Source of the DNA: Amorphophallus konjac
Taxonomy: Eukaryota; Streptophyta; Magnoliopsida; Alismatales; Araceae
Direction of reading: 5' to 3'
Length of the DNA stretch: 64,000 nucleotides
Assembly: GCA_022559845.1 (NCBI GenBank)
Contig: CM040118.1
Location: forward strand, 238,003,224-238,067,223
The first letter of the stretch is position 1. Each line of letters opens with the position of its first letter. The position numbers were made by a program, and so were the translations under genes. Shown here in pieces: positions 1 through 11,438 of this stretch. The notes under the pieces were generated by a model. That model saw only the letters and a list, made by a program, of their open reading frames with translations, had not been told where the DNA came from and did no database searches.

Positions 1-660
1 TCAGCACGTAGGTAAAGATGCCAATGCAGTGTACAGACTTTGAGCGTAGGTAAAGATAGCAATGTACAGACTTCAGCTCTAAGTCTATACAACTAATGCA
101 GTGTACAGACTTTGCAAGAAACACTAGATGCTGTATAGACTTAGCCACAAGCTGAACAATCGGATGTATAGACTTGAGATGAATGCATGAACAGTCCGAT
201 GTACAGACTTGCCAAATGGATAGACTTTAAGTCCGATGCGAAAGGCTGTACAGACTTGGATGATTAAACAAGCATGAATGTATAGACTTTGAAAGACACT
301 GCATGAACAATATGATGCAATGTACAGACTTGCTATGCTTACGCATGGACCAAGTCTGTATAGACTTTGATGAAATGCATGAACAAGAAGGCGATGTACA
401 GACTTCTTAACAGACACATGCAATGCAATGCACTGATGCAGTATATGCACAGAAGAAGCAATGCACCGATGGACCTGAAGAATGTGCAGACTTCTTAATA
501 GACGCATGCAGCAACTATTTGCACTGATGCAGTATATGCACAGAAGAAGCAATGCACCGATGCAATGTATGCACAAAGCAGATATTGAACTGAAGCAATG
601 GATGTATAGACTTGATATCTGACAGAATGCAATGCATCGACCAAGTGTTTGCATATGCAG
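1..660. repeat. Degenerate array of the 11-bp word TGTAYAGACTT
   Basis: About 14 copies of TGTACAGACTT or TGTATAGACTT lie between positions 30 and 615, roughly every 30-60 bp and all in the same orientation. The DNA between them varies and is rich in ATGCA and GATGCA. Around 400-560 a unit of about 90 bp is duplicated: GACTTCTTAA recurs at 401 and 489, and GTATATGCA at 441 and 532. The open frame on the minus strand is a by-product of the repeat and resembles no protein. It could be part of an LTR or a decayed minisatellite. It starts at the window edge, so its left limit is unknown. Confidence 0.7.
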
Positions 661-1439
661 TAACTAGCAGTAATGCATGTACACTAAACACAATGAATGG
701 CTCACTGTGAAACTCTCATTTTGTTGCTATCATCAAAACAGGATACCATATGCTTGTGCCTAAGGGGCACAACAACTCAAAATAGAAACACCAAAGAATA
801 GATAGCATAAGTACGCACCTGTTGTATGTACTATGTAGCACAAGGTAACACATCAGACTACCGCCAGACTCAGGACAGTCAACTAGACATGCTAACACAA
901 TGATCCTTGAGTCACAAGACTCCGGTCAAGATCGTCTCACATCACGGCAACACGCCGTTAATCAGCCTAGTCCCTAAGCCAAAATCACAGTAAAACACAT
1001 TATGGAAGACATCATAGAATAGCCGGATCCATAACAGCAATAATGAAAGTCCACAATCGTTATGCCGCTCATTGGACTCACAATTCCGCATAACACAGAA
1101 ACACGGAACACGAGGGATCACCAAAACCCTTGAATCACATGGACACATAAATCGAAGTATGACAATATCTCAAAGCATCCAAAACCATGTCTCGATCCTC
1201 ACGGGATAGAAGAGACACTCACGAGGTCACGTGTCAACCACTAGGTCACAACCGGGTTGACTAGGAACCATAATGACCCTCAAAATAACACGAAACACAG
1301 CTAGGTACAATGGCACTCCCGAACACCCTATAACATGGTCGTAGCCCTCATACGACCTCCAAGACATCCACGGAACAATGGGCAAACCAAGGTGTCGAAG
1401 CCACCACAACCGGAAACCAAACTGGCAAAGAAAACACCC
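661..1439. other. Unclassified non-coding DNA
   Basis: I see no gene, domain or clear repeat here. The short minus-strand frames have no recognisable motif. It is probably part of the same retroelement-derived block as its neighbours, since it sits between two word arrays. Confidence 0.5.
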
Positions 1440-1870
1440 AAAAGGCTGACGCGGTCGCGAGATGGCTGCGCTAACACCTGACGCGGTTAAAGACTAGCCG
1501 CGTTGGCACAGTCGGGGTTCCAGACAAATCGCTTCTAGCCTATGTATGGAAAATACAGAAAAAGAGAAGAAGAAGATAGAGTCGACGCTTCACGAAGTGG
1601 AGTTGACTCGGAGACAAACGCAGTTACATACTAGCCGCGTTAGTCCTGACGTGGTTAAAAATTGACCACGTGAGTCCCAGACCTGGTACGCCAAGGACCA
1701 TGTCTGTAAGAAGACAAAGTAGGTGAAGGCGAAGACAGGCTGATGCGGTTCCAAGCCAACCACTTCTGCCAGATGCGGTTGAACGCCGGCCACGTTAGCC
1801 CACCGCCATATGCTTAAATCGACAAAGCCCGAAAAGTAGACGCGGTTCACGACTGACCGCTATAGAGGTC
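1440..1870. repeat. CG-rich word array (GACGCGGTT / AGCCGCGTT)
   Basis: The word GACGCGGTT, or one-base variants, recurs around 1447, 1480, 1650, 1743, 1771 and 1840, each usually followed within 10-20 bp by a partly complementary GCCGCGTT or GACCGC. Pairs such as GACGCGGTTAAAGACTAGCC at 1479-1498 can form weak local hairpins. Similar arrays of other words occur in other LTR-like blocks of this window, so I read it as part of an LTR. No coding content. Confidence 0.6.
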
Positions 1871-2726
1871 GAGAGACGAAAGAGGTTACTGGTGGACCGC
1901 GACTCGTCCTCCGATCTGAAAATTGTAAAATCACATAAAAACCCATTTCCCATGCCCCAATCATCCCAGAACGACGGGGAGACACTCATACATGCGATAT
2001 CAACCTTCCACAAGCCGGAAGGAATCAATCCGACCATAAAATGGCAAGAAACGGGCTATTCCCAAGAATCGACCCAAAACGAGCCACATGGACAAACGGG
2101 CTCATACCGGCCCCAATTCAGAACCAAATGGATTCAAATTAGCGGGAAATGAATCCTAACATGCCAGGGGTTCAAATTTTACCATTTAATGTGAAAACCA
2201 TAGCCTAGATCGACGATTTCGCATCACACCCCCCGAACATCATTTCACATCTTAAAGCCAAAAAACCCGCTCAAACTCGCATTAATCGGAACAGAATCAT
2301 GAGGGAATGCAGAACGAAGGTAGAGTATCCATCCCCCTACCTCCACCGAAGATCTCACGCGCCGAAAATACCAAAAACCATCACACGAACCCACGCTGGC
2401 TTCGAATCCACTGAACGGGATCGTGCCTACATCACGCTCCGATACTCATGCCATCACTCTCCATAATGCCTCCACAGCATCCCCGCCTCGTCCACCTCCG
2501 CCAAAGTCGGCTGCCCAGGGGAGAGGGGAAGAGAGGAGAGAGAACGGAGGGGGAGAAAGTGAGAGATCATGAGGGAGGAGAGAGGAGAGAGGAAGGGTTA
2601 AGAAGAAAAGAAAAATAGGGAATTGACAATATTTCCTAAAATCTGATTTTTTGCACGAAATTCTGTAAACTCATAAAAATCTGAAAAAAATAGTCTTCGT
2701 GATCCTCGGAACGAGCACAGTGCACC
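1871..2726. other. Unclassified repeat-derived DNA with a purine tract
   Basis: No convincing coding region. The open frames at 1795-2152 on either strand show no domain. A G/A-rich simple-sequence tract occupies about 2516-2597. The rest is unassigned and may belong to the LTR that continues to 3571. Confidence 0.45.
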
Positions 2727-3571
2727 TGTAGCGTCCCGGAGTCGCAAAACTCAACGATTCACTCTCCACGGGATTCCGCAAGTTATACAAGGGAAAAACC
2801 TGAGTGGATCGTAAAACACGTTTTGGGACCCCACGAATGCGCTCCGAAAGCTCTCCGATTCCAATTCGAAGAATCCAGGGTCTTAAAATGATTGTCATGT
2901 CACTCTGAAGAAACATGACATCTAGCCATCATAGAGCGCTACAATCGGGTGTTCTTTAAGAGTCTTGATTCTGCACGGAATTAGCGTCTGGATTAGACGT
3001 CGCCATTTTATGAATCAGCATTCATACCAGGTGACGCTAATTCGTTCATGCTTGGGCATTCTGAGTGGACGCGCATTCTTTAATTAGCGGCATCCTGAGT
3101 GGACGATAACTTCCAAGATTTATGTATTTTTTGGATTTTTATGACTGATTTCTACCTAAGTTATCCCTACACGTTACTTAGTCCCTGAACTCCATTATAT
3201 CATAGATCTTCCTGATTATCATCCGCATTAGTTATGACGTTCTATTCCTTTCAAAAAATTCATTATCGATATTTCTAGAACATAACCCTTTGACTCTATA
3301 TTGGCCATATATTCAAATTCTGAAATATTAAGGGTTGTGGGTCTACGACAACCAATGCCAGGTAGGGTAGAAGTCCATTCTGTAAATCATGGAAATTCTG
3401 GGTGTGGCATTGCACCAAAGTTGATAAATCTATAAAATTATGTTATATCTATTATATGCAAATTCTGTTATTCTGCTATTCTGTTATTTTGTTCATCCTG
3501 ATAATTTAGATGTTCTGCTAGACTGATAATTTCTGCTTATCATTATTAAAATTCTGGTATATTTTGGTGAA
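2727..3571 (+). mobile_element. Left part of an LTR interrupted by the copia element
   Basis: TGTAGCGTCCCGGA at 2727 resembles the LTR start TGTAACRCCCCTG seen at 32306 and 40278, although 2727 may instead lie inside an LTR. Near 2985-3052 an inverted pair (GGAATTAGCGTC and GACGCTAATTCG) is visible, and CTGAGTGGACG occurs at 3060 and 3092. The sequence breaks at 3571, where the copia LTR starts, and the flank beyond 14396 looks like the end of a Tekay-like LTR. Reading the two flanks as one LTR is inference. The left limit and the orientation are uncertain. Confidence 0.45.
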
Positions 3572-5459
3572 TGATATAAATGGAAAGATTGATCTAGAAG
3601 TGGGGATGAATAGATCTACTACCCAAATAACTAAATTAAAATTGAAGTGCTACGAAATGATTTAATACTAAACGATGGAGCAAATTGAGCACAAGAACCG
3701 GATCAGATTAATGAGCAATAAGCTGATGTGTAGAGCATAATGAAATGAGTTGGGTCTGCGAAATCACAGATTTTAACGAAATATGCTCAACACATAACAA
3801 ATCAGCATACAACCAATAACTAAGATCAGTACGAGGTGAAGGGTTGATCCAAGGATCTCCTCACGCAAGGGGTAGCGTTCCAGATAGACTTAGCCTATCT
3901 TTCCTGCTACGTCTTTTGATATACACTTAGTTGTTGCAAATCACGATAGATAGCAAGAGAAGCAAACCACAAATCCAACGAGAAGATTTTTTAGGTGGTT
4001 CGATTGTGACAAGCAATCTACATCCTCCCCTTACTCAATTTGAGTGAGGCTTCCTTGCACAAAGTAAAAAACAAATGTAGACTCAGTCTACAACAGAGGT
4101 TGATTCCACAGCTTAAGCCCCGAGGAACACACTCCTTGCTTCTTCTAAACTCTTATAAGGAAACGTGAGGAACACCCAATTGCCCACAACTAGAGGACCA
4201 ATCCTCTCTTCCTCTAAAGCACAGAGGGTACCCCGGAGAACGGATCTCCCTTCCTCTGATAGACTTAGAGGGAATCCTCGAGAACAAGGTCTCCCTTCTT
4301 CTGAAGTTTCAGAAGGAACATAATTCAAAGACTTTGAACTGAATTGAGAGAAACAAAAACAAAAATACAAGTGACTGCTATAAAGAATCAAAAAATCAAA
4401 TCGAGCGGTAGATTCAAATTGAAGCACTCTCCATTGGAGATGGATTGGCTGCGCTCAGATCACTTTTCTTCTCTCAGGTTGAGGTGGGTCTCTCTCTTTT
4501 TCTCTGAAGAGCTTTCTCACTTCAAATAGTAATAGCAGCAGCGACAACTTTCTCTCCGTAGACTTCGAACGGCTTGATATATATATATAGTAGAGAGTTT
4601 TCTTTCATTGAAAATCTGATCCATAGTCGAATTAATTCATTGGTCCAGGTGGCAAAGAGAATATTCTAACTGTTTTGAACCTTCCAGAGCTCAGCCATGT
4701 AGATTGGATTGCACGCCAAAGTGTTAAGGTCGCTGGCATGTGAATTGGATTATGCGCAAAGAGTTTATGGTAGCTTGCACGTGATCCACTTGAGTTCCTC
4801 ATGAGCTCGGTTGTTTTTCAGACTTGTAGAGCTATTTGTCACCCAAACGGTACATTTTTCACCATTGTGAAACTATTATTCACCCATATTCTCTTGAAGC
4901 CGTCGCCAGTACTTATGTTTTTGAAGGTTGAAGAAGGCTGCGTCGACGTGCTTCCTTGCTACGTTGACGAGGTGTAATAGATGAGCCTTTGGACAGAAGG
5001 CTTCAAATGCTGGCATTTGACTTGGTGCGTCGATGCAGTTCCTTGATGCATCGATGCGGTGTAGTTCAAGTTCTGGTTCCTTGATGCATCGATGCACTAC
5101 TCTGTTGCGTTGATGCTCTACTCTGTTGCGTCGATGCTCCAATAAAGATGAAATTCTGGAATGCTTCTGGGAGCATGACTGCGTCGACGTAGTAGTGATC
5201 CTATGTCAACGTTCTGATAGTAAACAGAATGCTTGTTCTCTTGAGTCTTCTTTTGGAACCATTATTGCATTGACGCAGTAATCATCCTACGTCAACTTCA
5301 CCTTATTTCTAAGTGACTTGATCTGTCATTTCTGCAGCTTATTTAAAAAGTCTTTTAGTCAAACTAAACTATACAAAAAAAGCACATGCATTTAAGACTT
5401 ATTATATGAGCTAAAGAACCATATTGTACTGACATCATCAAAACATATAGAATGCAATA
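3572..5459 (-). repeat. 3' LTR of the copia element
   Basis: 1888 bp, matching 12517-14396 along its whole length with scattered substitutions and small indels. On the minus strand it should begin TG and end CA. Here the TG has become TA at 5459, while the CA end at 3572-3573 is kept. An alternating TA stretch at 4577-4590 reads as a TATA box on the minus strand. A cluster of CGTCGACG and CGTCGATG type words covers about 4930-5310, upstream of the TATA box in the element's direction, that is in U3. Confidence 0.92.
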
Positions 5460-5472
5460 TTCTCCCCCATTT
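5460..5472 (-). other. Polypurine tract (PPT) of the copia element
   Basis: On the minus strand this reads ATGGGGGAGAA immediately before the 3' LTR. This is the place and composition expected for the primer of plus-strand DNA synthesis. Confidence 0.85.
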
Positions 5473-7279
5473 TGATGTTGGCAACAATATGAGTTATTGA
5501 GTCTTAATAGTGCACCCAGTAAATTTGTCTTCCTTGAGGGATAGTTGGTCAATCAGAAATCTGAAGGAAGAAGACAGAAAAGTTGAATAAATTGACACAA
5601 CTCCTTTCTCTTAATGATACCAACCAAACAGACAAGAAGATGATCCAGATGACATAGACTAAACTAGGCTAATCTCACTCAAGCTGACACTCACTTAAGC
5701 TAAAGCACAAACCTCAAGACACAATACCAACACACAAACACAACTTTTCTCACAACACAACTTTCTCTCCCCCCAACTTTCTTTCCTCCTTTGACATCAT
5801 CAAAAAAAAATGGTGGCAAGGAGGAACACATGTTATTAAAAGAAATCAGATACAATAAGTTCACATATTTAGGAAGTATCAGAAGGCCATAACCATATCT
5901 CAAGGAATTAAGTGTGGTAACCAAAACTAGTAGAGATGTTTTAGACTAATAATCCAGAAGGACATAAGAATAGAGAAACTTGAAAATTATGTCCATATAG
6001 GAATAAGGAGTGCGAGCATAGTGTTATATAAATGCCTTGAATGTGCTATCTAAAAGCTGTACTAGTTAAAATTTCTAGAGACTTCTCAATAAAGAATCTT
6101 TTAGAAGTATTGAGGACAAACAACCCACACCATACTTTGCTTTGGGGCTTCACATTTGTGTTTGTTGCTTTCAACACTTTGTCTTTATAAGCTTCTTTTT
6201 CCCATTTGAGTAATGTGGTTAAATTTACACCTTTTTGCATGAGGAGACACATTGGTTAGATGTAGGAATCCCCAGTTACTCAGTGTGATAACTTTTTTAC
6301 CTCTTTTAAGAAGAACAGAGTTAGCAGTAGAGATGTCTTTTGAGGTGAGGCACAACACGTCTTAGGTGAAGTGACCGAGTTACTCAACACTCTATGCCAT
6401 TGCTCAGCCATGGTTTCATTGCAAATACATTTTTAATCAGAGTTAATTTGGCACTTCATGACACAACTCTCTTCACTTCATGGTGAAGAATAGTTGGTTT
6501 CTCAGTAAACCAAACCATTGCTCTGAAGGATTATACCCCTTTTGATTTCATGAAGTAGAATGTTTGAAGTCAATACTAAATGTACAGATTTTCAGCTAGA
6601 GTTGCTTCCTTATTTTAAGATTCAAGCTTTTAGAAGAGTTCAGGGCATAATATTTCAACAATGTTCTTTACTCATTAAGTCTGTAGGAAAATATTCTTCA
6701 GAAACCTTCATCTTAGTCTATGCAGGAGTATGGAGTTTAAACTTCTTGGTTAAGATTTCAGTTAATCAGACTTAATATCTTTAAGAGAGCTCTGAAATTC
6801 AAGATCTATGAAAAGACTGAATAAGATTCTAAAGAAAAATTAATGTGATCTAACTGACTTCAGATGTTGATAATCTCCCCTTATGAAAAAGACTTCATGA
6901 ACCCAAAAGACACTTAACCAGACCTAAAGAAGGTATCTCCCCCCTGGCTTCATGAATCAATTTTCCTTGGTACTTAGGGAAGAACTTAGGTCAAGGACCA
7001 CCTCTCGCATAGTGCAGGCTTCAGACAAACATAATTTGCCTTTATCCTAACACCATTTTATATACCAAGGGTGTAGTAGTAAAAAAGTGAACATTGAAAT
7101 GCATAGATGTGTCGACCTAGGATTAGTGATAAGTCGACTCAGGGACCTTTCACAGAACTGCAGATATGAAGAATTTGAACTGGAAGGCTGAAGCAGTGGC
7201 TATAGTGCACTAAGGCAAGCATCAAACTCACAGACTGAAATGAATTGAGATTCATAACAACAAAGGATTCAGGATGATT
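5460..7279 (-). other. Copia 3' non-coding region with extra PPT-like tracts
   Basis: 1.8 kb between the RNase H remnant and the 3' LTR. No envelope-like ORF is recognisable. The longest minus-strand frame (6046-6252) shows no domain. On the minus strand it holds further purine tracts like the PPT: GGGGGGAGAG near 5766, GGGGAGATTA near 6872 and GGGGGGAGATA near 6935. Repeated PPT-like tracts in this position are a described Sirevirus trait. Near 7108-7140 two GTCGAC words occur. Confidence 0.6.
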
Positions 7280-7835
7280 TGAAGATTCCCAACTCTCTTC
7301 TCAAGGTAGAAAACTTTTCATTATCCAAAGGCTTAGTGAATATATTTGCAATTTGATGTGTTGTGCCTACATGGATCAATTCAAAGTTTTTCTTAGAGAC
7401 TTCATCTCTTATGAAATGATGTCTAATTTTTATATGCTTGGTTCATGAATGAAGAACATGATTCTTAGACAGGTTTATTGCACTAGTGTTATAACAGTAG
7501 ATAGGTGTGCAACCAAGGTCTACATTGTAGTCCTAGAGCTAGTGTTTTATCCAAATGATCCGTGTACCACAACTCTCTGGAGCTACATATTTAGCCTCTG
7601 CAGTAGAGAGGGTAGCAGAATGTTGTTTCTTGGAAGCCTAAGAAACTAAACACCCACCTAAGAATTGACAAAACCAACTTGTGCTTTTCCTATCTAACTT
7701 GCAGCCAACATAGTCTACATCAGTGTAAGAAATAAAATCTAATGTGTATAATACAGGAAACCATAGTCTTATATTGTGTGTGCCTGCAATGTATCTAAAT
7801 ATCCTCTTAACAGTAGCAAGATGAGATTCTTTAGG
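7280..7835 (-). pseudogene. Copia RNase H remnant
   Basis: Below the RT frame the minus strand still codes recognisable RNase H pieces in broken frames: TDVDYVG, then STSWFCQFLGG, STAEAKYVA and, near 7310-7370, THQIANIFTKPLD, the conserved end of copia polyproteins. The enzyme would remove the RNA strand during reverse transcription. Several stops and frameshifts interrupt it, and the usual catalytic TDAD context reads TDVD. It follows RT directly, as in all copia elements. Confidence 0.75.
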
Positions 7836-9126
7836 TCAAGATTGGAATCTAGCACACATGCACACACTAAATTGAATGTCAGGTCTAGAGGCAGTAAGGT
7901 ATAGCGGAGAGCCAATCATACCTCGGTAGAGTTTTGCATTTACTTCTTTACCGGATTCATCAGCATCCAAAGACGCATTAGTACCCATTGGTGTGGCTAT
8001 GTGCTTCACTTTGTCCATTCCGAATCTTTTCAGGATTTCTAGTGTGTACTTTGTCTGACTGATGAAACAACCATCCTTCATCTGCTGAACATGTAAACCA
8101 AGAAAGCATTTCAATTCACCAACCAAACTCATTTCAAATTCATTAGACATCATATTTACAAATTCATCACATATTTTAGTGCATGTTGAACCAAAAATAA
8201 TATCATCCACGTATACCTGAACTATGATGAATTGCTGATTCAGACTTTTTGTCAAAAGAGTCTGGTCCACCTTACCTCTGCAGTACCCCTTACTGAGCAA
8301 AAATTCTGTCAATCTATCATACCAAACCCAAGGGGCTTGTTTCAAACCATATAAAGCTTTATTTAATCTGAAAACATGGTTAGGTAGCTCAGAAAATTCA
8401 AAACCTGAGGGTTGCTCAACATAAACTTCCTCTTTTATAAACCCATTTAAGAAAGCACTTTTTACATCCATTTGGTGAAGTTTAATGTTGTTTGAGCAAG
8501 CAAAAGCTAGCAATATCCTAATTGCTTCCATTCTAGCAACTAGTGCATAGGATTCATCAAAGTCCACCCCAAATTCCTGATTGTTGCCCTCGGCCACCAA
8601 CCCAGCTTTATTCCTAGATATTATTCCATCTTCATTCACTTTATTTCTGAATACCCACCTAGTTCCTATGATAGAACTATTTTCAGGTCTCGAAACCAAT
8701 TTCTAGAATTTATTTCTTTCAAATTGACCCAATTCTTCATTCATTGCATTTAACCAGGATTCATCTTTTAAGGCTTCTTCTATGGTTTTGGGTTCAACTT
8801 GGGAGACTAGTGCTACTAGATCTTGATTATTGACTTCCTGATGAACTAGTTCGGTTGACCGACCTTACTATGTGTCAATGTGTACAGTAGGTTCAGATGA
8901 TTCCACATTTGGCTTGTCCTCCAAAAATTCTCCATCTTTCTTCTGTCCCCTGTCATCATCACTTTGGTCAGCACATGGAGTTGATTCATCAGATATTACA
9001 TGGGGAGACTCTTCTACTAACTGATCAAAAACATTAAAGACTCTATAAGCTCTTGACTTTTCGGAATACCCCAAGAAGATCCCTGGACTGCTCTTGGCTT
9101 CAAACTTGTCTAGGTCCCTTTTATCA
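7836..9126 (-). pseudogene. Copia reverse transcriptase with upstream linker
   Basis: The frame 7836-8699 (287 codons) holds most of the RT: WVFRNKVNEDG, QMDVKSAFLNG, ALYGLKQAP, and the active site YVDDIIFGS at about 8201-8215. Upstream, 8700-9126 carries the connecting region in broken frames, with FLGYSEKSRAYRVFN near 9030-9080 and an EALKDESWLNAMNEEL-like stretch near 8730-8800. RT copies the element RNA into DNA inside the virus-like particle. The two catalytic aspartates are kept, but stops at about 8700 and 8870 and further frame breaks make it inactive. The motif set points to Sireviruses rather than Tork or Ale. Confidence 0.88.
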
Positions 9127-9730
9127 TTATTGTGAATACTTGAAATAAGCCAAGTTTGGTTTCTTACCTTTCAATAATTCATATGGGGTTTTCTTATGGA
9201 CAAGTCTTACCATGGCCCTGTTAATTGTGTAACAGGCTGTATTTGCAGCTTCTGCCCAAAATCTTCTTGAAAGTTGACTTTCAATTAACATGGTACGAGC
9301 TATCTCCACGAATGTTCTATTTTTTCTCTCTACTACTCCATTCTGCTCTGGGGTCATGGGAGAAGAAAACTTGTGAGTCAATCCTTCTTTATTACAGAAC
9401 TCTGAAAATAGTGTATTTTCAAATTCTCCCCCATGATCAGATTGTATAATGCAGATTTTGTGCTTACCTTCTTGCTTTATTTTATTAAAGAAATGTTGAA
9501 ATTCTTGAAATGCATCATTTTTATGAGCTAAGAAAAATATCCATGCAAATCTAGTGAAATCATCTACAATTACATACCCAAATCTTTTTCCATTGAAACT
9601 TTGAGTGCTGGTGGGACCAAATAAGTCCATGTGCAGGAATTCTAGTGGTCTAGATGACAATGATTCAGTTCTTAATTTGAATGATTTTTTGGTTTGTTTC
9701 CCTAAAGCACATGCTTCACAGATTTGTGTT
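9127..9730 (-). pseudogene. Copia integrase
   Basis: Frame 9127-9660 reads the integrase core: LEFLHMDLFGP with the first catalytic Asp, QSDHGGEF with the second, and NGVVERKNR with the Glu, giving an intact D,D,E set. The zinc-binding ICEACALGK part, the CC of the HHCC finger, lies in another frame at about 9700-9730, so a frameshift separates finger and core. The protein would join the DNA copy to the genome. Its end merges with the linker to RT. Confidence 0.87.
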
Positions 9731-10282
9731 TATTTTGAATTGAATTTTGGGCAATCCTCTAACTAAATAATGCTTGACCAATTTATTTAAAGTGGTGTAG
9801 CTAGCATGGCCCAACATCTTGTGCCAATTAAAGACATTGTTATCTAAGTTAGTAGTCAAGCATAGGTTGGATGTAGAATTTTCATTCAAGTCTACTATGT
9901 AGACATTATTGATTCTATGCCCTAGAAATTTTATTGTGTCAGAATTTATTTCAAAAATTTTGCATGCATCATTATCAAAAACAACTTTGTGACCCTTGTC
10001 AGAGAGTTGACTAATACTTAACAAGTTATGCTCAAGTCCATCAACGAGTAAGACTCTTTCAACAGTGTTCGAGGGAAACTTACCAATGGTTCCTGAACCG
10101 ATTATATTACCTTTATTTTTCCCTCCAAACTTGACCATTCCTCCTACCTTCATCTCCTGCTTACTGAACTTGGTCCGGTCTCTAGTCATATGTCTTGAGC
10201 AGTCACTATCTAAGTAGCATCTGTTATGCATGGCTGCCAGACTAACCTGCAAACAAATTATGCAGAAAACTTTGGAACCCAA
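9731..10282 (-). pseudogene. Copia protease and pre-integrase region
   Basis: Frame 9716-10282 begins with the retropepsin-like protease. The active-site triad expected as D-S-G reads D-S-D (in LDSDCSRHMT, near 10205), a Gly-to-Asp change explained by one G-to-A transition. The following GSGTIG, LLVDGLEHNLLSISQL and VFDNDACKI stretches are typical of copia proteases. NWHKMLGHAS near 9810 marks the pre-integrase HH part. The protease would cut Gag-Pol. With this active site it should not work. Confidence 0.85.
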
Positions 10283-11438
10283 GAAAAGTTGGGTCCAGAG
10301 GCATCATTCAAACCCTCCAATAAGCTCTTAGGAATCCAAACCTGTCTAACAAATTTCTTCTAATTGATGTTAAGTTTCATGTTCTCAGCATTGGCAGTTT
10401 TGGTGGTAGCAAGTATTGGGTTTGGTCTTACTTGAGCTTTATTAGAAGATTTTTTATGCCAATTGCTTCCAATATAATTTCTAAGATGTCTCATGAAACC
10501 TTTTTGACTTTGTAAGTGATTTTTATTAATAAAGCCTTGAGAATAATCAAAATGTGGCCAGTATGTTTTGTTCTTGTTCATGTTTTTGTTCATCTTTGAA
10601 TTTCTATTCTGGGTAGACTGCGTCGACCTGAGGTATGAGTTGCGTCGACGCATCTCAGCGTGTTGGCCATAGTTGTTTCTGTCTGGGACAGACTGAGTCG
10701 ATGCAACACTTGGGTTGCATCGATGTAGAATTGTTTTCTCTCTTGGGTTACACTGGGCTTTGGTCTGTTGTCCAGAGGAATTGTTTGAGCTGATTTTTGT
10801 GAAGCTCTTCTTTTTTGATTCCTGGACATTTTTGTTGTTGGTTGAACTGGATGGGGTGTCCAGTTTCTCCTTACCTTTCTCTTGACAGAATGAAACCGTT
10901 TTGAATTCAAGGGGTTTTTTTCTTGAAGGATCATATCCCAATCCTTTTTTTCTAAAGTTTATTTTCATACCTAGCATGGTATCTAAGTTTGACTTTCCCT
11001 GAACAAATTTTTCAAGCATGGCTTGTTTATCATCTAATTCCTTTTGAAGTTTTTCACATTATTTTTGAATTTTAGAATTAGTATTCTTGACAGCTTAATG
11101 TTTTTCAGATGTTAGTTCATTTTCTTTCTGGATTTCCTGAAATTTCATTTTAAAATTATTCAGATGTTTCTTAACCTCCTCATTTTCTATTTTAAGGTTT
11201 TCATTGTCAATTTTCAGTGAATTCAATTCTTTCGCCTGTTTCTTAAGATTTTCATTTTCTTTTTCAATAGAGATTTCATCCTAAATGACATTATTCAATT
11301 TCCTTTTTATCACTCTATGTTCCTTGGTTAGACAATTGAATTTATCTAAGAGATCTGCATATGTATCTTCCCAAGCATCAATAGAAAATTTTTCAAAAGG
11401 ATTGCTGCCTCATCACTGTGAACCATGAGGCATATGCC
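10283..11438 (-). pseudogene. Copia Gag C-terminal extension, coiled coil and linker
   Basis: The frame 10360-11019 (219 codons) is Asn-, Lys- and Ser-rich, with KKGLGYDPSRK near its start. Upstream, about 11040-11420, the minus strand codes heptad-like Lys/Glu/Leu/Asn-rich sequence (KENENLKKQAKELN, KIDNENLKIENEEV) broken by stops, consistent with a coiled coil. Long extensions of this type between the zinc knuckle and the protease are seen in Sirevirus Gag. The LTR's CG words (TGCGTCGACG and variants) also occur inside this coding stretch at about 10615-10725. Confidence 0.7.

Noticed and set aside
124..654. 176-codon minus-strand frame rich in Cys, Ser and His
   Set aside because: It is produced by the repeated word array; the periodic peptides mirror the DNA repeat and match no family.
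5460..7279. Envelope-like ORF downstream of copia pol
   Set aside because: No frame above 90 codons, no signal peptide or membrane segment. Expected in some Sireviruses but not seen here.
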